NCBI GenBank assembly: GCA_030425685.1
Contig: JAUIAD010000003.1
Location: 124,001-188,000, forward strand
Direction: 5' to 3'
DNA: 64,000 bases
From: Gammaproteobacteria bacterium
GTDB taxonomy: Bacteria; Pseudomonadota; Gammaproteobacteria; Coxiellales; Coxiellaceae
A program made the translations under genes and the position numbers. Positions 1 through 9,006 of the stretch are shown here, one piece after another. Each line of letters starts with the position of its first letter. Position 1 is the first letter of the stretch. The notes beneath the pieces are model-generated. The model searched no databases, had not been told where the DNA came from, and saw only the letters and a list, made by a program, of their open reading frames with translations.

Positions 1-15
1 ATTTGCCATTCTTAA

Positions 16-1275
16 CTAACCTCTTGCAAAAAAATCGATTAACTCATTCTCTGTCATTTGCCGTTGCGGCTCTTGTCCACGTAAATCTTTTAACGACACA
101 CAGCCCTTTTCAACCTCATCATCGGCAATAATCAAAGCCCAACGCGCCCCACTTTTATCAGCCCGTTTAAACTGGCTTTTAAAACTGCCCGCGCCAAGAT
201 TACACTCAATTGCCAAAGCTGGGCATTCTGTTCGTAAGCGTTCGGCAATTAACATGCCTTGCTCGACGCCAGCGCCAATTAACACACAAAAAATATCAGG
301 CGCTGTTGCTATTTCTTCCACACTTTCAAGCAATAGTACCAAGCGCTCCATCCCAGCAGCAAAACCAACAGCCGGTGTCGCTTTACCACCCAGCTGGGCC
401 ACAAGACCATCGTAACGGCCACCGGCACAAACCGTACCTTGAGCGCCCAAACGATCGGTCACCCATTCAAAAACTGTCATACAGTAATAATCCAAGCCAC
501 GAACTAGACTAGAATTAATAACATAGGGGATATTAGCGGCATCGAGGTATTTTCGCAAACCTTCAAAGTGCGTTAATGATTCCTCATCAAGATGATCCAA
601 CAAGCGCGGCGCTTGCTCAATCAAAGACTGCATCTGTGGATTTTTGCTATCCAATATACGCAATGGATTGCTCTCTAAGCGCCGTTTGCTATCCTCATCC
701 AGCACATCAATATGCTCATTAAGATAACCAACTAATTTTTCACGATAAGCCGCTCTCGCTGCAGCACTGCCTAATGAGTTAAGCTGCAACTTAACATGCT
801 CACCCAAGCCTAACTCCTGCCAAAAACGGTGTGTCATTAGAATCAATTCTGCATCAACATCAGGGCCCTGCATGCCAAAGGCCTCAACGCCAAATTGGTG
901 AAACTGGCGATAGCGCCCCTTTTGGGGACGCTCATGACGAAACATGGGCCCCATATACCACAGGCGCTGAATTTGGTTATATAGCAAGCTTTGTTCAATA
1001 CCTGCTCTGACACAAACTGCTGTCCCTTCGGGCCGCAACGTCAGGCTATCGCCATTGCGATCATCGAAGGTATACATTTCCTTTTCAACAATATCTGTCA
1101 CTTCGCCAATACTACGCTTAAATAAGGCGGTTGACTCAACAATAGGAAAACGGATTTCTTGATAGCCATAACGACGCATCAAATCACGCCAAACGGACTC
1201 TAGTTTCTGCCAATAGGAAATCTGCTGAGGGAGAATATCATTCATCCCTCGCACTGCTTGAATAGCTTTCGCCAA
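16..1275 (-). CDS. hisS: Histidyl-tRNA synthetase
   Basis: Class II aminoacyl-tRNA synthetase that charges tRNA-His in the cytoplasm. The 419-residue product is close to the usual length (about 424 in E. coli) and collinear with it. It opens with the conserved [13 protein letters not shown] segment. Class II motif 2 ([16 protein letters not shown], residues 112-127), the histidine-specific loop RGLDYY near residue 260 and the [12 protein letters not shown] block are all present. The start codon is TTG, supported by the match to the family N-terminus and an AGAGG ribosome-binding site about 8 bases upstream. It is the last gene of the minus-strand run ndk-rlmN-rodZ-hisS. In many gammaproteobacteria ispG lies directly upstream of hisS; here rodZ does. 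Confidence 0.97.
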   Translation of the reverse strand: MAKAIQAVRGMNDILPQQISYWQKLESVWRDLMRRYGYQEIRFPIVESTALFKRSIGEVTDIVEKEMYTFDDRNGDSLTLRPEGTAVCVRAGIEQSLLYNQIQRLWYMGPMFRHERPQKGRYRQFHQFGVEAFGMQGPDVDAELILMTHRFWQELGLGEHVKLQLNSLGSAAARAAYREKLVGYLNEHIDVLDEDSKRRLESNPLRILDSKNPQMQSLIEQAPRLLDHLDEESLTHFEGLRKYLDAANIPYVINSSLVRGLDYYCMTVFEWVTDRLGAQGTVCAGGRYDGLVAQLGGKATPAVGFAAGMERLVLLLESVEEIATAPDIFCVLIGAGVEQGMLIAERLRTECPALAIECNLGAGSFKSQFKRADKSGARWALIIADDEVEKGCVSLKDLRGQEPQRQMTENELIDFFARG

Positions 1276-1307
1276 AACGGGAACCTCTACTTAAATTAGG
1301 TGATTAC

Positions 1308-1952
1308 TTACTGTGGCTGTCTCACTTGTGCAGCTTGTTTCGTTGTGGACGAGATAGCAGCATGGCTATCACTGAGTAACGGCAAGATCAAAGCATGATT
1401 TTTGCCAGGCTTAACCTGCGCTCCATTAGCCGCACTGGCCTGAGGAGAGGGCTGTGTTGGTTTGGCGTTATGTGACATGCTGTTAGCAGACGTTTGCGTT
1501 GATCGCCACCACATTGCAGCAAAAGCGACCAAGATCACTACCACCGCTAACCAAATCCAACGAGAAATACCTGACCCACGGTTTCTCGAAGACTTCATAT
1601 GCGACAACACCGGTTGTTTTACTAAAAACTGTTCATCAACACCACTAGAAGCCTGTTTAAAAGGCTCGTCAAAATTCATCGCTGAGAAACGTTCTAGCAC
1701 CTCTTCTGCGGATAAGCCAACTAGATTAGCGTAAGAACGCAAGTAACCACGCACATAAATTAACGCTGAGGCATCTTTATAATTATCATGCTCAATATCC
1801 ATCACCCATTGCAGCTTCAAGTTAAGCTTGCGCGCAATTTCAATATGAGAAAGCCCTTGCTCTTCTCTCGCGCGACTTAACATCTGACCTGGCGTCAATT
1901 GGTTCTGCATTTCAGGTTCTAGCGTTGCGTTATCTACTTGCTCATCCATCAT
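1308..1952 (-). CDS. rodZ: RodZ-like cytoskeletal/HTH membrane protein, short form
   Basis: Membrane protein of the RodZ family, which links the MreB cytoskeleton to cell-wall elongation. An N-terminal helix-turn-helix of the HTH_25 type runs from about residue 20 to 90 (GQMLSRAREEQGLSHIEIA, then IYVRGYLRSYANLVGL). A basic linker follows and one membrane segment lies near residues 133-150 (WIWLAVVVILVAFAAMWW). Only about 65 residues follow the membrane segment, rich in Ser, Ala, Gln and Pro. The beta-rich periplasmic domain of E. coli RodZ (337 residues) is therefore missing. ATG codons at 1950-1952 and 1947-1949 are the likely starts; an in-frame TTG lies just upstream. Its place between rlmN and hisS is the usual one, although pilW/pilF and ispG are absent from this cluster. 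Confidence 0.85.
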   Translation of the reverse strand: MMDEQVDNATLEPEMQNQLTPGQMLSRAREEQGLSHIEIARKLNLKLQWVMDIEHDNYKDASALIYVRGYLRSYANLVGLSAEEVLERFSAMNFDEPFKQASSGVDEQFLVKQPVLSHMKSSRNRGSGISRWIWLAVVVILVAFAAMWWRSTQTSANSMSHNAKPTQPSPQASAANGAQVKPGKNHALILPLLSDSHAAISSTTKQAAQVRQPQ

Positions 1953-2058
1953 CAAACACCCATCTAAATATTGAAAAAATTCATTGGTATTATATCTACT
2001 TACTTCCCAATAATGTAGCAGTATGGCAAATATTATGAAAGAGGCAAGGATGGGCGGC

Positions 2059-3183
2059 TTATTTTCTGCCTTCCTCTACCTTTTCCGGCACAAGCCGACC
2101 GGTTTTTAGCCAACGTTGATGCCGACCGGTACGATCTTTAAAGTTACCGGCTAACTGGCCACAAGCGCCATCAACATCATCACCACGCGTCTTACGTGTC
2201 CACGCATTAATGCCTGCTTTAATTAAATATTGACGAAAGCGTTCAATGCTAAGATCGTCTGAGCGTTGATAGACCGTTTGAGGAAAGGGGTTAAAGGGAA
2301 TTAAGTTGACTTTAGCCGAAATATTAGACAGCAAATGTACAAGTTGCTTGGCATGCTCTAATTGATCATTAACGCCTGCTAACATCACATACTCAAAGGT
2401 CACTTGCCGCTTAGAGCCTTTGGGAAAAAAATCACGACAGGCTGGCATAAGCTTTGCCAATGGATACTTCTTATTTAAGGGAACCAACTGATTACGCAAC
2501 GCATCTGTCGGCGCATGCAATGATACCGCTAATGATACGGGACTATCTTTTTTAAGTTGCTCCATTTGCGGGACTAGTCCAGAAGTACTTAATGTAACAC
2601 GGTATTTTGATAGACCATACGCGTTATCATCAAGCATTAACTCCATTGCACCCACGACCGGGTCATAGTTAAGCAAGGGTTCTCCCATCCCCATCATCAC
2701 AACATTGGTGACCTTAAACTCGTTATCTGGCATCTGTGCAAGGCGCCTTACTGCAATCCACACTTGGCCGATAATCTCACCCAACGTCAAATTGCGATTA
2801 AAACCTTCTTTCCCAGTAGCGCAAAAACTACAGTTAAGCGCACAACCCACTTGCGAGGAAACACATAAAGTGCCGCGACCACGTTCAGGAATAAAGACGG
2901 TTTCTATGGAGTTTCCATCGGCTAAACGTAACAGCCACTTATGCGTGCCATCTTGTGAAGGCCGCTCCAACGCGATCTCGGGCAAACGGATTTCAGCACT
3001 GTCTGTTAGTTTAGCGCGCAAGGCTTTGCTCAGATTGGTCATCTGAGCAAAGTCGGTCACACCTTGATGGTGTATCCATTTAATGAGCTGTTGAGCACGA
3101 AAAGCAGGTTCGTCCAAGGACAAGACATAGTCACGCATGCCTTGAAAGCCAAAGTCGAGCAGATTCACTTTCTCATTACTCAA
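2059..3183 (-). CDS. rlmN: Dual-specificity 23S rRNA/tRNA adenine-C2 methyltransferase
   Basis: Radical SAM enzyme that methylates C2 of A2503 in 23S rRNA and of A37 in some tRNAs. The 374-residue protein carries the cluster motif CxxxCxxC at Cys114, Cys118 and Cys121 ([11 protein letters not shown]). It also has the SAM-binding [10 protein letters not shown] segment and, near the C-terminus, [11 protein letters not shown], whose Cys (about 341) matches the methyl-carrying cysteine of the family. The start is TTG at 3181-3183, placed by a strong AAGGAG about 8 bases upstream and by the family N-terminus. It lies directly downstream of ndk with a gap of about 12 bases, so the two are probably co-transcribed. 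Confidence 0.96.
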   Translation of the reverse strand: MSNEKVNLLDFGFQGMRDYVLSLDEPAFRAQQLIKWIHHQGVTDFAQMTNLSKALRAKLTDSAEIRLPEIALERPSQDGTHKWLLRLADGNSIETVFIPERGRGTLCVSSQVGCALNCSFCATGKEGFNRNLTLGEIIGQVWIAVRRLAQMPDNEFKVTNVVMMGMGEPLLNYDPVVGAMELMLDDNAYGLSKYRVTLSTSGLVPQMEQLKKDSPVSLAVSLHAPTDALRNQLVPLNKKYPLAKLMPACRDFFPKGSKRQVTFEYVMLAGVNDQLEHAKQLVHLLSNISAKVNLIPFNPFPQTVYQRSDDLSIERFRQYLIKAGINAWTRKTRGDDVDGACGQLAGNFKDRTGRHQRWLKTGRLVPEKVEEGRK

Positions 3184-3195
3184 AGCAATAACTCC

Positions 3196-3603
3196 TTAAG
3201 CGCCAAAGAAAAAGGCGATTTCTTGTGAAGCTGTTTCAGGTGCATCTGAGCCATGCACAGCATTAGCATCAATAGAGTCAGCAAAATCTGCACGGATAGT
3301 ACCCGGCTCAGCTTCCGTAGGGTTGGTAGCGCCCATGATTTCACGGTTTTTAACAATAGCATTATCGCCTTCCAATACTTGCACCATCACTGGGCCTGAA
3401 ATCATAAAGCTAACTAAGTCATTGAAGAAAGGACGCTCTTTGTGAACACCATAGAATTCTTCGGCCTGTGCTTTCGATAAATGCATCATGCGTGCATCAA
3501 CAATTTTTAAGCCTTGCTTTTCAAAGCGTGAGTAAATTTCACCAATCACGTTTTTAGCGACTGCATCCGGCTTAATGATCGATAGTGTACGTTCGATTGC
3601 CAT
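3196..3603 (-). CDS. ndk: Nucleoside diphosphate kinase
   Basis: Transfers the gamma phosphate of ATP to nucleoside diphosphates through a phospho-histidine. The 135-residue protein has the family start ([18 protein letters not shown]), the catalytic motif [12 protein letters not shown] with His117 as phospho-acceptor, and the C-terminal EIAFFF segment; about 143 residues is usual. ATG start with an AGGA-type ribosome-binding site. It is the first gene of the minus-strand ndk-rlmN cluster and is divergent from the Na+/H+ antiporter. Confidence 0.97.
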   Translation of the reverse strand: MAIERTLSIIKPDAVAKNVIGEIYSRFEKQGLKIVDARMMHLSKAQAEEFYGVHKERPFFNDLVSFMISGPVMVQVLEGDNAIVKNREIMGATNPTEAEPGTIRADFADSIDANAVHGSDAPETASQEIAFFFGA

Positions 3604-3743
3604 TTCTGTTCCTCATTTGTAAATTAATTTGTCGAAAAGTTGCTCATTATACGAGGGTTATGCAGAAATTTAAAGCCCGGGGATACAATAAAGTGCGAAC
3701 GCACGCTACAATAAACACTGATCTGTCAGGGTTAAGGTACTCA

Positions 3744-5306
3744 ATGCATATTTTAGTCATTATTCCGTCGCTCTTGTTACTCGTCGTTATCGGCACCGCC
3801 ATTGCCGAGCGCACCAACGCCCCCTACCCCTTAGTCCTTGTTATTGTTGGCCTTATAGCGGGCTTTCTCCCCGCAATGCCAGAATGGTATCCACCTAATA
3901 ATTTGGTGTTACCACTATTTCTGCCACCAATACTATTTGCTGCCGCCCGCATACTCTCCTGGGATGATATCAAGACCAATTTTGTGGAAATCTTTTCTTT
4001 GTCATTTTTACTCGTTATTACCACGATGGTTGGTATTGGTTTAGTGCTTCAGTGGATCGTCCCTGGCATGACATTAGGGGCAGCCATGGTGCTTGGCGCT
4101 ATTATTTCACCGACCGATGCCGTGGCGGCTACGTCGATTATGAACCGTTTAAACACCAAGCAGCGCCTCGTGCGCTCTTTGGAAATTGAAAGCCTCTTTA
4201 ACGACGCCATCAGTATTACGCTTTATAGCCTTTCGGTGTTATTGGTGTTTATGGGCACCATTAAATTAAGAGGTATTGGAATGCATGTCGTGGTCACTGC
4301 TGTGGGCGGCATAGCGGTGGGACTTGCCTTTGCTTACATTACCGGCGTTATTATTCGTTTATTTTTGAAAAACTCTGAAAACGATCTCCCCATTATTATG
4401 AGCATACTGCTGGCTTATATCGCTTATTTATTTGCAGATTATATCGAAGTATCTGGTGTCCTGGCGGTAGTGGCTGCTGGGCTCTACCACCAAAGAACAG
4501 AAAGAAAAATTAAAGCGCGCATCCGCCTTTCCGAAAAATCATTTTGGAATACGATTATTTTCTTTCTTAACGCTATCATCTTTATGATGATCGGCCTTGA
4601 ATTTCCTGTTTATCTCAATAAAGTAAGTTACCTCTCTGCAGGCAACCTAATTTTCTTCTCACTCAGCACCATTCTTGTTGTGCTAGCACTACGGTTTATC
4701 TGGGTTGCCGTCACGGCCTATTTTGCTAAGTCAGATTATACGTGGAAAGATGTCATTATTTCCTCGTGGTCTGGCATGCGAGGCATTGTCTCGCTGGCAC
4801 TGGCCATTGCATTGCCCTTAAGCCTCACCAACACCACCCCGTTCCCTAACCGAGATTTAATTATTTTTCTCACCATTATTACGATTTTATTTACTATTAT
4901 CGTACAAGGTTTAACGCTGCCCTTGTTGATAAAAATCTTAAATGTTAAGCAAGACTCAGATGGGGAGCTAAAGAGAACTAACCAGGTTTACAAGCAAATT
5001 ACACAACGCGCCATTAAGCATATTGAGAAGCTTAAAGAAGAACAACGCTTAACCTCGAGCATTGCTAAACAGCTTATTGATGATTATTATGAATCGCGTC
5101 TGCTGCAGTTTAAGCTCGCCTCGCAGTCGAATGTTAACCCTGGAGAACTAGAAGAAGAAACAGGAAAGTGGCTGGAAATTATTCTTGATTATGAGCGCGC
5201 ACAGCTGCTTAAAATGCTTAAAAACAAAAAAATCTCGCAAGAAATTTACCTGCGGATTATTCGCAAAATCGACCGCGATGAGGTTGGTTTTTTTAGTTAC
5301 CAATAA
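3744..5306 (+). CDS. Na+/H+ antiporter, CPA1 (NhaP/NHE) family
   Basis: Inner-membrane cation/proton antiporter of 520 residues with about 12 hydrophobic segments and a charged cytoplasmic tail of about 100 residues. The family signatures are present: GAIISPTDAVA with Asp125 and SLFNDAISI with Asn153-Asp154, the ion-binding pair of electroneutral CPA1 carriers, plus SGMRGIVSLALAIALP. The reading frame is open upstream to 3585, inside ndk. The ATG at 3744 is preferred because AAGG lies 6 bases upstream and the protein then starts directly with the first membrane helix. Likely role is pH and Na+ or K+ homeostasis; ion specificity cannot be read from sequence. Confidence 0.9.
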   Translation: MHILVIIPSLLLLVVIGTAIAERTNAPYPLVLVIVGLIAGFLPAMPEWYPPNNLVLPLFLPPILFAAARILSWDDIKTNFVEIFSLSFLLVITTMVGIGLVLQWIVPGMTLGAAMVLGAIISPTDAVAATSIMNRLNTKQRLVRSLEIESLFNDAISITLYSLSVLLVFMGTIKLRGIGMHVVVTAVGGIAVGLAFAYITGVIIRLFLKNSENDLPIIMSILLAYIAYLFADYIEVSGVLAVVAAGLYHQRTERKIKARIRLSEKSFWNTIIFFLNAIIFMMIGLEFPVYLNKVSYLSAGNLIFFSLSTILVVLALRFIWVAVTAYFAKSDYTWKDVIISSWSGMRGIVSLALAIALPLSLTNTTPFPNRDLIIFLTIITILFTIIVQGLTLPLLIKILNVKQDSDGELKRTNQVYKQITQRAIKHIEKLKEEQRLTSSIAKQLIDDYYESRLLQFKLASQSNVNPGELEEETGKWLEIILDYERAQLLKMLKNKKISQEIYLRIIRKIDRDEVGFFSYQ

Positions 5307-5322
5307 CTTGTCATAACCTCTT

Positions 5323-5356
5323 CGTAGGGGGCAGCATGCTGTGCCCCTACGCCTTT
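5323..5356. repeat. Palindromic repeat, solo hairpin copy (family A)
   Basis: A near-perfect palindrome at 5323-5351 built on the core CAGCATGCTG, flanked by CGTAGGGG on the left and CCCCTACG on the right. The same core and arms recur at 24802-24895, 27776-27799, 27845-27939 and 62538-62638. Here only a single hairpin is present, 17 bases after the antiporter stop. A T5 tract follows, so it may also act as the antiporter's terminator. Confidence 0.8.
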
Positions 5357-5471
5357 TTGGAAGACATTTTACGCGAAACATTGGCTCACCAAATGGAAGC
5401 ACGCAGCACATAAAGCTATGTAGCCTGAGGTTAAGCTATACGAGCTGTTACTGAGGGATTGGATTGATAGC

Positions 5472-5837
5472 TTAAGCAGTAAGTGACTTTTTCCATGCGA
5501 GATAATTTTCATCACGCTGGATATAGTTGATCGCATCCTTAGCATTTTGCACACAAACGCCATTTTTGCCTGCCTGATGTGCCACAGCAGCACCAGCTAT
5601 GAGGTCATTCAATTTACCCCAGTCGAAAAAAGACGCTTGCTTGTCAGAAGTATTTTTTAGGTTGTTATAACGCTGATAGGCTTGCGTCAAAGTAGATGTA
5701 CATTGAGCAGCAGTCGCCTTTACAGGAGCATTCTTAAGGCCTGGCGAGTTAATATCACTGGTATTAATCGTCCCGCAAGAACTTAACAATAGCGCACTAG
5801 CAGCACAACTTAGGGCTGTTAGGGCTTTTTTAAGCAT
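5472..5837 (-). CDS. Small predicted lipoprotein, unknown function
   Basis: A 121-residue protein with a lipoprotein signal peptide: a basic start, a hydrophobic stretch, then LLLSSC with the lipidated Cys at residue 21. The mature part is about 100 residues with two further cysteines and no domain I recognise. It stands alone between the antiporter and a small membrane protein on the opposite strand. By type it would be anchored to the inner or outer membrane facing the periplasm. Confidence 0.7.
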   Translation of the reverse strand: MLKKALTALSCAASALLLSSCGTINTSDINSPGLKNAPVKATAAQCTSTLTQAYQRYNNLKNTSDKQASFFDWGKLNDLIAGAAVAHQAGKNGVCVQNAKDAINYIQRDENYLAWKKSLTA

Positions 5838-6057
5838 AAAAAAAATTCCTCTATAGTCTTCAAGAGTTAATTATTTGTTCATTTTGTGAGTATTATACCC
5901 TAAGACTGCCTATCTTTAAACCCTTGCACATCATTAGCAGCCCTGATTTCAAGAGTAACATATTGATTTAAAACAAATAAATATAATGGTTTTAACTTCA
6001 CGCATTGTGTATAATCACTGCGATTATCCTCCATATAATTTGGACTCGAGAATTACA

Positions 6058-6513
6058 GTGATTATCAAGCTTTTGGAAATTTTGCGCATCGCCTGCAGCG
6101 CCACCGGTATGTATTTAGCCTACCAAGATTACTCATCACCACAGGCGCTTTTTTGGCTAGTAGCACTTGTCAGCATTCCATTAGCGGGGCTCACCGGCAT
6201 TGAGTCATTATTTTTTGCCAAGCAAGCCGCCATCGCCAAAGGACGTGAAATCAATAGCGACTATCAAACCCAGTCAGGCGCCAATAATCTCGCCACAGCC
6301 TTAGCCGGCATTATAGTCCTAAGTTGCCAACTGGGATCTGCCGCACAAATCACCATTATGCTCGTCACCCTGCTCTTTTTCTCTCTTTCCAGCCTCAAAC
6401 ATGGCTGTGAATATTTTGCTGATAAGAAAAACGGCATTCATCTGCAGCGCGTGATTTTTACTATTCTCTTGCTTGCTTTTTGTATACCAATCCTCGTGAA
6501 AGCGTGGCCCTAA
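6058..6513 (+). CDS. Small integral membrane protein, unknown function
   Basis: About 151 residues from a GTG at 6058, or 175 from an upstream start at 5986. The GTG is preferred because the upstream part is not hydrophobic and the protein then begins with VIIKLLEILRIAC. Four hydrophobic segments are visible. The loop FAKQAAIAKGREINSDYQTQSG followed by NNLATALAG faintly recalls small DUF6790-type membrane proteins, but I cannot assign a family. A TATAAT hexamer preceded by TG at 6010-6015 could be an extended -10 promoter element. Confidence 0.6.
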   Translation: MIIKLLEILRIACSATGMYLAYQDYSSPQALFWLVALVSIPLAGLTGIESLFFAKQAAIAKGREINSDYQTQSGANNLATALAGIIVLSCQLGSAAQITIMLVTLLFFSLSSLKHGCEYFADKKNGIHLQRVIFTILLLAFCIPILVKAWP

Positions 6514-6591
6514 GTCCGCCTATTTATTCATTAAGAGAATGTGATACGATAATGCCTAACATAGCCCTTGACCAACTACAGGATTGACAAC

Positions 6592-7812
6592 ATGACTCAG
6601 CCTTTGAACTGGAAGAAATTTTTAACCACAGCCTCCTTATCACTTTCGACGGCTTTTTTCATTTCCACATCGTTTGCGCAAACAACGCCGATAGCGGCAA
6701 CGCCCATCACTGCAGCAGCGACACCGGCAAGTCCCATGACCCTGGTCCCGCCAGCACCTAACTTAAGTGCGAAAGGCTACGTTTTAATGGATGCTAAAAC
6801 AGGCAAAATTATTGCGCAAAAAAATATGAATCAGCAAATGCCACCGGCTAGCCTGACCAAGATGATGACTTTGTACTTAACCTTCCAAGCATTAAAAAAT
6901 GGTCAAGCGCATTTAGATGATCCTGTGAGAATCACTAAAAAAGCTTGGCATATGGGTGGCTCAAGAATGTTCTTACGCGTTGGCACGCAAGTACCTCTGC
7001 GACTGCTTATTCAAGGTGTCATTGTTGCTTCTGGAAACGATGCCTGCGTGGCATTGGCAGAATACATTGCTGGCACAGAACCTACTTTTGCTCAGCTGAT
7101 GAATCAAACTGCAGCACGCCTAGGTATGAAGCATTCACATTTTATGGATTCAACGGGCTTACCAAATCCTAATCATTACAGCACACCGCATGATATGTCC
7201 TTGCTAGCACGCGCATTAGTAAACGACTTCCCTGCGTATTACCATTTCTTCTCCCAAAAATGGTTAACCTATAACAATATCAAACAACCCAATCGCAACC
7301 GCTTATTATGGCGCGACTCGGCTGTTGATGGCTTAAAAACAGGCCACACAAAAGCGGCGGGTTACTGCCTGGTGTCATCTGGCAAACACCAAAACACCCG
7401 TTTGATTTCTGTCGTGATGGGCACCCCAACCGACAGCGCTCGTGCTAATGACTCACAAGCGTTATTAAACTACGGCTTTCGCTTTTTTAAAACCTACAAG
7501 CTCTTTAATGCCAACCAAGTAGTCAGCCAACAACGCGTTTGGCTCGGCAAAGAAAAGCATGGCCAATTTGGGGTAGCAAAAACACTATTTGTTACCATCC
7601 CAGTCAATGATTACAAACAGCTGAAAGCAAGCATGAGCATCAGCAAAAAATTAAAAGCGCCTATCGTTAAGGGCCAATCCTACGGCACCCTGCAGGTAAC
7701 TCTGAATGGCAAACCAATCTCAAGTGCCAATATTATTGCATTACAAGACGATCCTAAAGGCGGCTTGTGGACACGCTTAACAGACGGACTGCATTTATTT
7801 TTCAAAAAATAA
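6592..7812 (+). CDS. dacA: D-alanyl-D-alanine carboxypeptidase (PBP5/6-like)
   Basis: Low-molecular-weight penicillin-binding protein that removes the terminal D-Ala from peptidoglycan pentapeptides in the periplasm. The 406-residue protein has a signal peptide ending near SFAQ and the three active-site motifs SLTK (residues 87-90), SGN (147-149) and KTG (249-251). A PBP5-type C-terminal domain follows, ending in an amphipathic anchor (LWTRLTDGLHLFFKK). The ATG at 6592 is chosen because AGGA lies 8 bases upstream; an in-frame TTG at 6568 has no such site. First gene of dacA-dat-ybeD. Confidence 0.95.
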   Translation: MTQPLNWKKFLTTASLSLSTAFFISTSFAQTTPIAATPITAAATPASPMTLVPPAPNLSAKGYVLMDAKTGKIIAQKNMNQQMPPASLTKMMTLYLTFQALKNGQAHLDDPVRITKKAWHMGGSRMFLRVGTQVPLRLLIQGVIVASGNDACVALAEYIAGTEPTFAQLMNQTAARLGMKHSHFMDSTGLPNPNHYSTPHDMSLLARALVNDFPAYYHFFSQKWLTYNNIKQPNRNRLLWRDSAVDGLKTGHTKAAGYCLVSSGKHQNTRLISVVMGTPTDSARANDSQALLNYGFRFFKTYKLFNANQVVSQQRVWLGKEKHGQFGVAKTLFVTIPVNDYKQLKASMSISKKLKAPIVKGQSYGTLQVTLNGKPISSANIIALQDDPKGGLWTRLTDGLHLFFKK

Positions 7813-7836
7813 GCTGTAATTACTAAGGGCAACACT

Positions 7837-8736
7837 ATGAGCATTGTTTATCTGAATGGAAGTTTTATGCAACAAGAAAAGGCTTCTATTCCCATTACCG
7901 ACCGTGGTTTTCTTTTTGCAGATAGCATTTACGAAGTCATCCCTGTTTTTCAAAACAAGATGGTTGCGATGATGCCGCACTTGCAACGCTTAGAAAAAAG
8001 TTTACAAGCCATCCATATTAAAAACCCATTATCACTAACCGAATGGGAAGATATCCTCTATGAACTTTTAGCATTAAATAAAAGTGAGCATCGCAGCACC
8101 TGTATTTATATCCAAGTGACTCGCGGCACACAACCAACGCGTGGACATGCCATTCCTACTGACATTGAACCCACAGTATTAGTCATGTGTTATGACTTCC
8201 CGCAAAAAACACAAGAAGAACTGCTAAAAGGCATGCATGCTGTCACCTTAGAAGATCGTCGCCGCGCCGATTGCTTTATCAAAGCCACCAGCCTACTACC
8301 CAACGTGCTAGCTTATCACCAAGCCACCGAAAATAACGCTCACGAAGCCATTTTAATTCGCAATAAAAAAGCACAAGAAGGCACCAGTAGTAATTTATTT
8401 ATCGTTAAAAATGGCACGTTAATAACACCGCCCCTAAGCCCCAATATTCTCGGCGGCGTCACCAGAAGCATTATTCTTTCACTAGCAGCCAGTAATGCCA
8501 TTCCTCATAAAGAAATGGAGATCAGCGAAAAAGAGTTATTTGCAGCCGACGAAGTGTGGCTAACCGGCTCGATGAAAAGCATTTACCCCATCGTGCAAAT
8601 TGACAAACAAGCTGTCGGAAACGGCACTCCCGGCACGTTGTGGCATAAAATGGATAGGCTCTACCACCATTATAAACTCACCGGCCAAGTTACTAAGCAG
8701 CAAGAAAACTTAACGGAAGGAAAAACCCTACCATGA
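7837..8736 (+). CDS. dat: D-amino acid aminotransferase (class IV PLP)
   Basis: Fold-type IV PLP aminotransferase, most likely D-alanine:2-oxoglutarate aminotransferase, interconverting D-Ala and D-Glu for cell-wall precursors. The 299-residue protein starts YLNGSF and has the ITDRGFLFADSIYEVI region, the likely PLP-binding Lys149 (ADCFIKATSLLPN) and the EGTSSNLF motif. It lies 24 bases after dacA and its TGA overlaps the ATG of ybeD (ATGA), so the three are translationally linked. A branched-chain aminotransferase or 4-amino-4-deoxychorismate lyase is possible from fold alone, but the dacA context favours a D-amino acid enzyme. Confidence 0.88.
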   Translation: MSIVYLNGSFMQQEKASIPITDRGFLFADSIYEVIPVFQNKMVAMMPHLQRLEKSLQAIHIKNPLSLTEWEDILYELLALNKSEHRSTCIYIQVTRGTQPTRGHAIPTDIEPTVLVMCYDFPQKTQEELLKGMHAVTLEDRRRADCFIKATSLLPNVLAYHQATENNAHEAILIRNKKAQEGTSSNLFIVKNGTLITPPLSPNILGGVTRSIILSLAASNAIPHKEMEISEKELFAADEVWLTGSMKSIYPIVQIDKQAVGNGTPGTLWHKMDRLYHHYKLTGQVTKQQENLTEGKTLP

Positions 8737-8996
8737 CCGATGAAGAAAAAAAAGCGGTGATTAATTTTCCCTGTGACTTTACAATTAAAGTCATGGGAAA
8801 GGCCAATGAAGCCTTTGAAAAAGCCGTTTTTACGATTGTTGAAAAACAGTTTGAAAACCACAAAACACAAAAACGTCCTAGCCGGGATAATAACTATATC
8901 GCCCTTTCCATTACGGTTCATGCTGAAAACCAAGAGCAGCTTGACGCTATTTATCATGACCTCAGCAACTGTGACGCGGTTTTAATGGCCTTATAA
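8733..8996 (+). CDS. ybeD: YbeD family protein (DUF493)
   Basis: Small 87-residue cytoplasmic protein of the YbeD/DUF493 family, which has an ACT-like fold and an unclear regulatory role. Conserved features are the INFPCDFTIKVMG start, the central PSRDNNYIALSITVHAEN strand and the YHDLSNCDAVLMAL end. Start codon overlaps the dat stop. In E. coli and many relatives ybeD sits between dacA and lipB; here lipB is about 12 kb downstream. Confidence 0.9.
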   Translation: MTDEEKKAVINFPCDFTIKVMGKANEAFEKAVFTIVEKQFENHKTQKRPSRDNNYIALSITVHAENQEQLDAIYHDLSNCDAVLMAL

Positions 8997-9006
8997 CAAA
9001 GCCGCA

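Noticed and set aside
3585-3743. N-terminal extension of the antiporter into the ndk start
   Set aside because: It would overlap ndk and lacks antiporter features; the ATG at 3744 has AAGG 6 bases upstream and starts at the first helix.
6009-6023. Identical string GTATAATCACTGCGA also found near 21655
   Set aside because: Fifteen shared bases around a -10-like hexamer, one copy inside lipB coding sequence; flanks differ, so chance is the simplest explanation.
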